Assembly: GCA_003229755.1 (NCBI GenBank)
Contig: QIFJ01000316.1
Span: forward strand, 1-5,236
Direction of reading: 5' to 3'
Origin: Pseudomonadota bacterium
GTDB lineage: Bacteria > BMS3Abin14
Length of the DNA stretch: 5,236 bases
Shown here: positions 1 to 5,029 of the stretch, in pieces
How positions within the stretch are numbered: position 1 is the stretch's first letter
Layout of the letters: each line of letters opens with the position of its first letter
Position numbers and translations under genes: made by a program
Notes under the pieces: generated by a model
Told to the model about the DNA's origin: nothing
Database searches by the model: none
Seen by the model: only the letters and a program-made list of their open reading frames with translations

Positions 1-431
1 TCAATTCCCTTACGCCAATCCCCGACCAGGATGCTTTTCATGCCTGAGTAACCGGTTGGAAACAGAGCCGCGTGCCACCCCTTCAATCTTTCCGGCGTTA
101 ATGGCTCTTCATGATTAACCGTAGCATCCACAAGCATTTCAACTAACCCATCTGCATGCCTGTCTGTCGGCCCGAGCCCGGCTGTAGGTAATCCGAGCCT
201 CTGCGCAACAGACGACCGAATGGAATCACGATCCAGTTTTTCTCCCTCTATAGCCGCAGTTGTGAATGCTTCCTCGGTCAGAATTTCAGCTTTCATCTCG
301 AGACCAATATATTCGGCTTCACCCAACAGTCGTCCCTGAGATTTTCTTGCTCTTCCAAGGGGGCGAAGGAGTGCTTCACTGTCCCACCTGAAATTTGGCC
401 AGTCATGTGTTTGCCAGATATAGTCAGCCAT
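1..431 (-). CDS. Fic-family protein with DUF4172-type N-terminus (probable AMP-transferase), 3' end missing
   Basis: Only the first 143 codons are present; the gene runs off the left edge. The N-terminus (MADYIWQTHDWPNFRW...) resembles the DUF4172 domain that precedes Fic domains. Residues 58-63 read TAAIEG, fitting the (S/T)xxxE(G/N) inhibitory motif; Glu62 would be the residue that blocks productive ATP binding in class II (self-inhibited) Fic proteins. Family knowledge: Fic enzymes transfer AMP from ATP to hydroxyl side chains of target proteins; the catalytic HxFx(D/E)GNGR motif lies in the missing part, so activity cannot be judged. Residues 112-143 (LTPERLKGWHAALFP... then GDWRKG) fit the first Fic-domain helices and flap. 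The ATG at 431 is preferred because AGGGG (437-441) stands 5 bases upstream and the protein then begins at the usual domain edge; an in-frame ATG at 464 has a poorer ribosome site. Relatives are about 370 residues and often carry a C-terminal winged helix. Confidence 0.85.
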   Translation of the reverse strand, partial: MADYIWQTHDWPNFRWDSEALLRPLGRARKSQGRLLGEAEYIGLEMKAEILTEEAFTTAAIEGEKLDRDSIRSSVAQRLGLPTAGLGPTDRHADGLVEMLVDATVNHEEPLTPERLKGWHAALFPTGYSGMKSILVGDWRKGI

Positions 432-436
432 ATAAG

Positions 437-441
437 CCCCT
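437..441 (-). promoter_or_regulatory. Ribosome binding site of the Fic gene
   Basis: On the minus strand this reads AGGGG, five bases ahead of the ATG at 431-429. It favours that ATG over the in-frame ATG at 464-462, which has no comparable purine-rich stretch. Confidence 0.65.
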
Positions 442-445
442 ATAC

Positions 446-462
446 GGGTCACAAAATGACTC
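446..462. promoter_or_regulatory. Operator-like inverted repeat 1 (imperfect) in the Fic leader
   Basis: The sequence GGGTCACAAAATGACTC has half-sites GGGTCA and TGACTC around a 5-base centre, one mismatch from symmetry. It lies between the predicted transcription start and the ribosome binding site of the Fic gene. It begins exactly 34 bases from the perfect palindrome at 480-496 and shares its half-site. I infer a binding site for a dimeric repressor; the protein is unknown. Confidence 0.5.
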
Positions 463-479
463 ATAAAGTGTACTTATTA

Positions 480-496
480 GGGTCATATTATGACCC
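480..496. promoter_or_regulatory. Operator-like perfect palindrome 2 over the Fic transcription start
   Basis: GGGTCATATTATGACCC has perfect 8-base arms around one central base. It lies just downstream of the predicted -10 box (498-503, minus strand), so it would cover the transcription start near 491. A bound dimer there would be expected to block RNA polymerase. Boxes with the same GGGTCA element begin at 446 and 514, giving a strict 34-base period. Confidence 0.6.
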
Positions 497-497
497 G

Positions 498-526
498 ATT
501 GTAGCCGTTAAATGGGTCAATGTCCA
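498..526 (-). promoter_or_regulatory. Predicted sigma70-type promoter of the Fic gene
   Basis: On the minus strand a -35 box TGGACA (521-526, five of six consensus bases) is followed by a 17-base spacer and a -10 box TACAAT (498-503, five of six). Transcription would start near 491, giving a leader of about 60 bases before the ATG at 431. A GGGTCA half-box (514-519) lies within the spacer and the perfect palindrome at 480-496 covers the start, so the promoter looks repressible. No gene diverges from it on the plus strand, so the regulator is either the Fic protein itself, a gene downstream of it, or encoded elsewhere. Confidence 0.6.
514..519. promoter_or_regulatory. Third GGGTCA half-site inside the promoter spacer
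   Basis: A single GGGTCA half-site without a matching right arm (525-530 reads CAGCCA). It begins 34 bases from site 2, as site 2 does from site 1, and lies between the -35 and -10 boxes. It may be a weak third operator; a lone hexamer could also be chance, but the exact phasing argues against that. Confidence 0.35.
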
Positions 527-551
527 GCCAGTTTTTATGGTTAAGAGTGCA

Positions 552-611
552 GGAATCACCCTCTCCTAACCTCTCCCCTCAAGGGAGAGGTATTATTTTG
601 GATAGGATTCC
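552..611. repeat. 60-bp hairpin repeat of the 'CCTCTCCC...GGGAGAGG' type
   Basis: A perfect 8-base stem (570-577 CCTCTCCC with 583-590 GGGAGAGG, 5-base loop) is nested inside an outer inverted pair GGAATC (552-557) and GATTCC (606-611). Read on the plus strand it gives the peptide SPSPNLSPQGRG, which recurs in spurious small proteins from many bacterial genomes, so this is probably a copy of a dispersed intergenic repeat. The plus-strand stem is followed by TATTATTTTG, which faintly resembles a terminator tail, but no plus-strand gene reaches it. Confidence 0.6.
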
Positions 612-636
612 CGCGCTGGCCACGCTTATGCGTGAT

Positions 637-664
637 GTTCAAGGTTCCAAGTTTCATGTTCCAA
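637..664. repeat. Heptamer repeat array, left (GTTCCAA-like)
   Basis: Four consecutive 7-base units resembling GTTCCAA (units start at 637, 644, 651 and 658; the second and fourth are identical), followed by a further GT. The start of every unit, GTT, is constant. It ends 5 bases before the 77-bp palindrome and has a counterpart in opposite orientation on the other side of it. Confidence 0.6.
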
Positions 665-669
665 GTAAA

Positions 670-746
670 GTCATCGCGAGGAGTGTAACGACAAAGCGAT
701 CTTATGGCAGACAGGATTGCTTCGTCACTGCGTTCCTCGCAATGAC
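670..746. repeat. 77-bp imperfect palindrome (GTCATnGCGAGGA... family), MITE-like dispersed repeat
   Basis: Two 32-base arms (670-701 and 715-746) match as inverted repeats at 24 of 32 positions around a 13-base centre. All eight differences are transitions, so many would be G-T/G-U wobble pairs in one or other strand. The arm ends (GTCATCGCGAGGAG and CTCGCAATGAC) resemble a widespread family of intergenic palindromes in environmental bacteria; that assignment is from memory. It lies 52 bases past the priA stop. On the minus strand the stem is followed by TTTACTT, so it might also serve as a weak terminator for the priA operon. Confidence 0.7.
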
Positions 747-757
747 TATTCGCAATT

Positions 758-788
758 AACTTTCAACTTTCAACCTTCAACTTTCAAC
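758..788. repeat. Heptamer repeat array, right (AACTTTC units)
   Basis: Four tandem 7-base units (AACTTTC, AACTTTC, AACCTTC, AACTTTC) plus AAC. Read on the minus strand the units are GTTGAAA/GTTGAAG, so they share the GTT start and 7-base period of the array at 637-664 but point the opposite way. The array ends 10 bases beyond the priA stop codon. Confidence 0.7.
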
Positions 789-798
789 TGGTTCATCA

Positions 799-2976
799 CT
801 ACATAAGATGATACGGATCAACCCGCACATGGACCCGGACGCCCTTATAGGATTTCTCCCTGGCCGAGCGCAGGGCCTTTGAAAGCGTTGAGTGGTCACT
901 GGCAAGGAGCAGCAGGTGCCAGCGGTACCGGTTGAGGATGCGGGGCAGGGGTGCTGCTGATGGCCCCAGCAACCGGATGTCCTTAGTATCGGAATGATGC
1001 CGGGCGATATCCGTGCAGGCATTCTGGACCGTCTCTTCCCTGGCGCCTTCCACTATCACACGGCCCATCCTGCCGAAAGGCGGATATCCCAGTTCGCTTC
1101 GTATTAAAACCTCCGCCTCGTAAAAGGCCCTGTAATCGCCGTCAAGGGCCAGGGAAACCGAGTAGTGACCCGGGAAGTAGGACTGAACGATGACCCTGCC
1201 TTTTTTAACGCCCCTGCCGGCCCTGCCCGACACCTGGGTAATTAGCTGATAGGTTCTTTCCGAGGAACGGAAATCGGGAAAATCCAGGGCCTGCTCCGCG
1301 TTGAGAATACCCACAAGAGTCACATTCGGAAAGTCGTGCCCTTTGGCGATGATCTGGGTCCCGACGAGAACCTGGATCTCGTTCCTGTCCATCCTTGTAT
1401 AGATCTCCTGAAGCGCCCCCTTTTTCACTATGATGTCCCGATCAAGCCTCTCTACCACAGCTTCGGGAAGGGTCGAGGCGATGGCAGATTCCAGTCGCTG
1501 GGTTCCCGTACCGACCGGAGATATCCTGGTTCCCTGGCAGTTGGGGCACTCATCGGGAAGAGGCTGAAGGTGCCCGCAGTAATGGCACAGCATGCCCCTT
1601 TTACGGTGATATGTAAGTGTCACAGCGCAGTTCGGGCACGGCACGGTGTAGTTGCAGTCCGGGCAGAGGATGAAGGGGGAAAAGCCCCTTCGGTTTAAGA
1701 AGAGCATTGCCTGAGAGCCGCCGTCTACGGTCTCCTTCAGAACATTCATAAGACGGTCTGAAAGAAAGAAGTTTTCCGTCCTGGCCACCTCGGGATCGGC
1801 CATGTTCACTATCTCGATCTCGGGCTCCGGATGCGGGGTCACCCTCTCGGGAAGCTCCAGCCGCCGGTACTTTCCAACTTCCGAATTTCTGTAGGATTCC
1901 AGTGATGGCGTTGCTGAGCCGAGGATCACCGGGAGTCCCTGAATCTGCCCTCTCTTTACCGCCACATCCCGCGCATGGTAGCTGGGTGTCTCCTCCTGGC
2001 GGAAGGAGGCGTCGTGCTCCTCGTCGACAATAATGAGACCCAGATCGGGGACAGGAACGAAAACACCTGAACGAACCCCGATGACGAGGCGGGCCCTGCC
2101 TTCCCTGACATTCTCCCAGGAAGATCTCTTCTGGGCCGCTGTAAGGGCGCTGTGCATCACAGCTACGCTACTTTTCGCGATCTTTTCCAGACGTGAGGTC
2201 AGGAGGGGGGTCAGAGAGATCTCGGGCACAAGAAGCAGCACGCTCTGTCCCATATTAATTACCTTCTTCGCAGCACGGAGGTAGATCTCAGTCTTCCCGG
2301 AGCCTGTCACTCCCTGAAGCAGAGTTACTGAAAAACTGCCGCCATCGACGGATTTTTCAATAGAGCCCAGCACTCTCTTCTGGTCCCGGGTCAGGGTGTG
2401 CACGGTATCTTCATCTCGCCGGTAAGAAGGCGCCGCCAGGGCGGCCTCGCCGGCCGCGTGGCCCGAAAGAGGGGAACCCGGCACTTCTATCAGCCCGGCC
2501 TCAAGGCATCTTTCGAATTCGTCAGAGGAGAATTTTTTCTCAAGGTGCGCCGCTGTTCGGGGCCCTCTTTTCAAAGCGGCCAGCAGTTCGCCGAAGGGAT
2601 CTGCCGTATCGTCCTTAAGGGCGGATCTTCCGTCTTCTGTGAGCCTGAATTTGGAGCTGCCGCTCCTGCCGGGGGGAGGCACGCACATTCTGACAATGAG
2701 GCCGAGGGGAGACTGGTAGTAGGAGGCTGTCCACCTCGCAAGTTCCAGCAGGTCGTCCTCGATCGGTGGAATGGGAGACACAGAAAGAACGGATCGGACT
2801 TTGAGTGGTACCTCTTCTACCAACTCCATGACGACGCCGGTTATGGTTCGCTTGCCGAAGGGGGCTGTTACTACATGACCCGGGGTGATCCTGCCCAGGA
2901 GATGATCCGGTATCCGGTAGTGGAATACGTCTTCGACGGGGCGGGGCACCGCTACCCTGACGAAGCTGGCGGTCAT
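799..2976 (-). CDS. priA: Primosomal protein N' / replication restart helicase PriA
   Basis: PriA is a superfamily 2, 3'-to-5' DNA helicase that recognises stalled forks and D-loops and reloads the replicative helicase; it acts at the nucleoid. The 725-residue product is full length (E. coli PriA is 732). In order: N-terminal 3'-DNA-end binding domain (1-100, FVRVAVPRPVEDVFHYRIP), winged-helix region (about 110-170), Walker A GVTGSGKT (222-229), DEEH box (318-321), aromatic-rich loop (326-338), GSATPS (353-358), zinc module of eight cysteines in four CxxC pairs (438/441, 447/450, 464/467, 477/480), GTQIIAKGHDF (539-549), QVSGRAGRG (581-589), and the C-terminal domain (YPPFGRMGRV from 631). 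No key residue is missing. The ATG overlaps the upstream stop as ATGA with no good Shine-Dalgarno sequence, so translation is probably coupled to the exported-protein gene. It is the last gene of the operon. Confidence 0.97.
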   Translation of the reverse strand: MTASFVRVAVPRPVEDVFHYRIPDHLLGRITPGHVVTAPFGKRTITGVVMELVEEVPLKVRSVLSVSPIPPIEDDLLELARWTASYYQSPLGLIVRMCVPPPGRSGSSKFRLTEDGRSALKDDTADPFGELLAALKRGPRTAAHLEKKFSSDEFERCLEAGLIEVPGSPLSGHAAGEAALAAPSYRRDEDTVHTLTRDQKRVLGSIEKSVDGGSFSVTLLQGVTGSGKTEIYLRAAKKVINMGQSVLLLVPEISLTPLLTSRLEKIAKSSVAVMHSALTAAQKRSSWENVREGRARLVIGVRSGVFVPVPDLGLIIVDEEHDASFRQEETPSYHARDVAVKRGQIQGLPVILGSATPSLESYRNSEVGKYRRLELPERVTPHPEPEIEIVNMADPEVARTENFFLSDRLMNVLKETVDGGSQAMLFLNRRGFSPFILCPDCNYTVPCPNCAVTLTYHRKRGMLCHYCGHLQPLPDECPNCQGTRISPVGTGTQRLESAIASTLPEAVVERLDRDIIVKKGALQEIYTRMDRNEIQVLVGTQIIAKGHDFPNVTLVGILNAEQALDFPDFRSSERTYQLITQVSGRAGRGVKKGRVIVQSYFPGHYSVSLALDGDYRAFYEAEVLIRSELGYPPFGRMGRVIVEGAREETVQNACTDIARHHSDTKDIRLLGPSAAPLPRILNRYRWHLLLLASDHSTLSKALRSAREKSYKGVRVHVRVDPYHLM

Positions 2977-3554
2977 GGAGTTGTGTCGTCTTCGATATCC
3001 GTTGACAGGCGCTCGATCATGAGGAGCTCTCCATCCCTGGAGATCTCCGTCCTGGCCGGATAGGAGAGGTTGCTGCCAAGGCTGACAGTCTCAAGATAGA
3101 GGGCGGAAGTCCATGTCTTCTTCTGGATGAGGATCTCTGACTTGAGAGGCATTAGATCGTCCTTTCTAAGCCAGAGATGAACGCGGTCGCCCTCAATGAG
3201 GTAAGAGATCACGGAATCCAGGCGATCGAGCCGGACAGATGGGTTCTCACCCAGGATCCGGGTTCGAAGTGCGCCGAAGAGGGAATCCTTGTCAACGGTG
3301 AGGAGGTGGAAGGGAAGATAGCCGCCCTGTCCGAAAAGGTCCACCTCAGGGATCACATCCATTCCTCTCAGGGGCAAGGTGGCGGAAACCTTTCCCAGTT
3401 CTTTGCCGTCGGCCGTCTCCAGGACAAGGTTTACCGCGGCAGGCCGGGCCTTGTCCCATAGTTTTGCCATACCCTTTAAAAGTTCATCAGCCGGTGGGCT
3501 GTAGGCAAAGGATATTGACGGGAGTAGAAGAATTATTGCGGCGACTATTCTCAA
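2973..3554 (-). CDS. Exported protein of unknown function, possibly LolA-like fold
   Basis: The 193-residue product begins with a clear Sec signal peptide: MR, a hydrophobic stretch (3-14) and a probable cut after SFA (Ala17), leaving a soluble periplasmic protein of about 176 residues. There is no lipobox cysteine and no further membrane segment. The mature part alternates short beta-like segments: RLDSVISYLIE (111-121), VHLWLRKDDLMPLKSEI (125-141), then a YPARTEI segment (165-171) near the end. This 'carrier strand, then how the cargo was built' pattern loosely recalls LolA/outer-membrane-lipoprotein-sorting proteins, but that is a weak inference. The start is TTG at 3554, inside TTGA overlapping the upstream stop; AGGGAG stands four bases ahead, and the next ATG (residue 29) would lose the signal peptide. 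The gene is embedded between cytosolic genes and overlaps priA by 4 bases. Confidence 0.8.
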   Translation of the reverse strand: MRIVAAIILLLPSISFAYSPPADELLKGMAKLWDKARPAAVNLVLETADGKELGKVSATLPLRGMDVIPEVDLFGQGGYLPFHLLTVDKDSLFGALRTRILGENPSVRLDRLDSVISYLIEGDRVHLWLRKDDLMPLKSEILIQKKTWTSALYLETVSLGSNLSYPARTEISRDGELLMIERLSTDIEDDTTP

Positions 3555-4084
3555 TCTTCTCCCTCTTCCTCCGGCGGCTGCATTAGCTCCAGATATCTCG
3601 AGGCCAGGCCTTCAGGGTTCTCGATGGAAAGCGCACGGGCAAATTCTATGATAAAACCCCTCAGATAGACCGGTGCGGGCAACTGGCTGTATTTTTCGAG
3701 CTCGATATTTTCAAGATGGGTCGAACGGATCTTCGTCCTTGTTGATACTTCCTTCAGTGTGAGGCCCATGTTCTCTCTGAGCGTTCTCAGGTATCGTCCC
3801 GGCGATTCATCGGGATTGGTGACGTTTGCCGGCTCAATTTCATGGTGGGCGTTATCCTCAGAGGCCTTGCTGCGGGAGTAATCCCTGGTAACGCGCATAT
3901 AGGCTTTCTCTATCTTGTCCAGCATTTCCCGTCGTTCATCGTCGGCAAGGAGGGAGTATGTGGAAAGCGACCCTTCAGAGTAGATAGCCTTCATTCGATG
4001 GTAAGAGCGGGCAATTTCCTTTTCGTCCGCCCCTGGCTCTACCCCAAGGATCTTGTAATCGTTGTTATTGAGCGTTTCATTCAT
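3551..4084 (-). CDS. J-domain-like / RodZ-type helix-turn-helix protein
   Basis: The 177-residue soluble protein has two parts. Residues 9-68 (DYKILGVEPGADEKEIARSY... to ...KIEKAYMRVTRDYS) follow the J-domain pattern of helices I-IV, but the HPD tripeptide that stimulates DnaK is absent; the loop reads IYSEGSLSTYSLL. After a charged linker (69-93), residues 95-167 (GRYLRTLRENMGLTLKEVS..., KIRSTHLENIE, LPAPVYLRGFI) match the XRE-like HTH of RodZ. RodZ's transmembrane helix and periplasmic domain are missing; the protein ends in an acidic tail. The role is unknown; it may bind DNA or act as a protein-interaction adaptor for the ATPase encoded just upstream. I chose the ATG at 4084, preceded by GGTGA at 5 bases and overlapping the ATPase stop by 8 bases; a GTG at 4093 would add three residues but lacks a ribosome site. 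Its own end overlaps the next start by 3 bases. Confidence 0.85.
   Translation of the reverse strand: MNETLNNNDYKILGVEPGADEKEIARSYHRMKAIYSEGSLSTYSLLADDERREMLDKIEKAYMRVTRDYSRSKASEDNAHHEIEPANVTNPDESPGRYLRTLRENMGLTLKEVSTRTKIRSTHLENIELEKYSQLPAPVYLRGFIIEFARALSIENPEGLASRYLELMQPPEEEGED
3561..3566 (-). promoter_or_regulatory. Purine-rich ribosome binding site deciding the TTG start
   Basis: The minus strand reads GGAGGAAGAGGGAGAAGA directly ahead of the TTG codon at 3554-3552. This strong purine run, together with the intact signal peptide that follows, supports TTG as initiator although the ribosome site lies within the coding sequence of the preceding gene. Confidence 0.6.
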
Positions 4085-5021
4085 GGGAATCACCGTCGTG
4101 GGAGAGAAGCTTCCTGGATATCTTATGAATGGACTTCGTAAAAGGCGAGGCAGGGAACATGCCCATGACAGACTTTCTCATCCTGATGGCTTTCTTTACG
4201 TGATCATCGTCCTCGATCTCACCGACGAATTCCACTGTAATGCCGAAATAGTCCTTGCAGGCCACGCTGATGTCTTGCCCCAGGTCCTTATCGTCCCATC
4301 TACGAACCATATTTATAATAATATTGGGCCTGAAGTTGTCTGCTGCTACCTGGAGCGCTTCCCCGGCTTCACGGTTGACTGAATAGACGTTTTCGATGAG
4401 AGCCCTCGGTGACTGGATACCCCGGGAGATCTTTTCCACCATCACCCTGTCTATTGCCTCGCTAACCCCGGTCCTGTTGGTGGCCCTTTTGAGCTTACGG
4501 TAAAAAGCCGCCTTGATGAAGTGGTAGGCGTTTTCCACGGATGTAGGTTCAGGCAGGACCACCAGGATCCCCTCCTGGGCAACAAGAAAGAAATCAAGGA
4601 TGTTGAAGCTTGTGCCTGATCCGAGGTCAAGTATGACATAGTCGGCGTCCAGTTTCGAAATGTGCCGGAGCAGCTTCTCCTTCTGTGTATATTTGGGATT
4701 TGCCATCTCCATAAGCGCCCTGGCACCACTTATCAGCCAGAGGTTTGGTATGGGTGTAGGGGCTATGATCTCGTGGAGGTTGTCTACTTCACGCCTCAGA
4801 AAGGCGGAGAGGGTGTACTTGGGATTCGGCATCCCGATTACCGTGTGAAGATTCGCGCCTCCCAGATCCGCATCGATAGCAATGCAGCGCTTACCCCGCT
4901 GAGCCAGGCTGATGGCGAGATTAGAGGTGATCACGGACTTACCCACACCTCCCTTACCTCCACCTACGGCCCATATAACAGGGCTCTTTGGCTTGGAGTC
5001 GCTTTCTTTCAGGGCACTCAT
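4077..5021 (-). CDS. MinD/FlhG-like deviant-Walker P-loop ATPase
   Basis: The 314-residue protein belongs to the MinD/ParA class of ATPases that dimerise with ATP and position cell structures on the membrane or nucleoid. Seen directly: deviant Walker A GGKGGVGKS (21-29, signature Lys23 and Lys28), Walker A' DADLGGANLH (50-59), Walker B YVILDLGSGTS (128-138, Asp132), and the region LVVLPEPTSVENAYHFIKA (153-171) typical of FlhG-like members. Residues 294-306 (FTKSIHKISRKLL) could form a basic amphipathic helix like the membrane-targeting tail of MinD. The family is usually 260-300 residues; the extra length lies in an insertion near 178-215. No minC, minE or flagellar gene is visible, so neither MinD nor FlhG is named. 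The ATG at 5021 has AGGA (5026-5029) four bases upstream. The gene starts six bases after the DUF1015 stop and overlaps the J-like/HTH gene, a plausible functional partner. Confidence 0.9.
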   Translation of the reverse strand: MSALKESDSKPKSPVIWAVGGGKGGVGKSVITSNLAISLAQRGKRCIAIDADLGGANLHTVIGMPNPKYTLSAFLRREVDNLHEIIAPTPIPNLWLISGARALMEMANPKYTQKEKLLRHISKLDADYVILDLGSGTSFNILDFFLVAQEGILVVLPEPTSVENAYHFIKAAFYRKLKRATNRTGVSEAIDRVMVEKISRGIQSPRALIENVYSVNREAGEALQVAADNFRPNIIINMVRRWDDKDLGQDISVACKDYFGITVEFVGEIEDDDHVKKAIRMRKSVMGMFPASPFTKSIHKISRKLLSHDGDSHE

Positions 5022-5025
5022 CTCA

Positions 5026-5029
5026 TCCT
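5026..5029 (-). promoter_or_regulatory. Ribosome binding site of the MinD/FlhG-like gene, overlapping the upstream stop
   Basis: The minus strand reads TAGGATGAG then ATG: the AGGA motif shares its first two bases with the TAG stop of the DUF1015 gene. This placement suggests reinitiation by the same ribosomes. Confidence 0.5.

Larger units (their letters stand above)
432..798. other. Intergenic region between the Fic gene and priA, no credible gene
   Basis: This 367-base stretch holds the Fic promoter and operator-like boxes at its left end, then the hairpin repeat, a small hairpin at 621-634 (CACGC and GCGTG around TTAT), two heptamer arrays and the 77-bp palindrome. The only open frame of any size (520-759, plus) is made almost entirely of repeat sequence and is not accepted as a gene. 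I see no tRNA or other RNA gene. Confidence 0.75.

Noticed and set aside
446..519. Possible CRISPR-like array because of the 34-bp period
   Set aside because: Only the 6-17-base palindromic boxes recur; the sequences between them are unrelated and too short (about 17 bases) and the boxes coincide with promoter elements.
570..600. Plus-strand rho-independent terminator
   Set aside because: A GC-rich stem is followed by TATTATTTT, but no plus-strand gene precedes it; the hairpin is better explained as a dispersed repeat.
520..759. 79-codon plus-strand open frame
   Set aside because: It is built from the hairpin repeat, heptamer array and palindrome, has no ribosome binding site, and its peptide (SPSPNLSPQGRG, VIARSVTTKRS) is typical of translated repeats.
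1336..1698. 120-codon plus-strand open frame
   Set aside because: It is antisense to the PriA zinc module and helicase lobe 2; low-complexity product with no domain.
2398..3063. 221-codon plus-strand open frame antisense to priA and the exported-protein gene
   Set aside because: It lies opposite the well-supported PriA N-terminal region; its product shows no recognisable domain and is explained by G+C-rich codon usage of the real gene.
4077..5021. Naming the ATPase minD or flhG
   Set aside because: The deviant Walker motifs fit both, but no minC/minE or flhF/flagellar neighbour is in the window, so a gene symbol would overstate the evidence.
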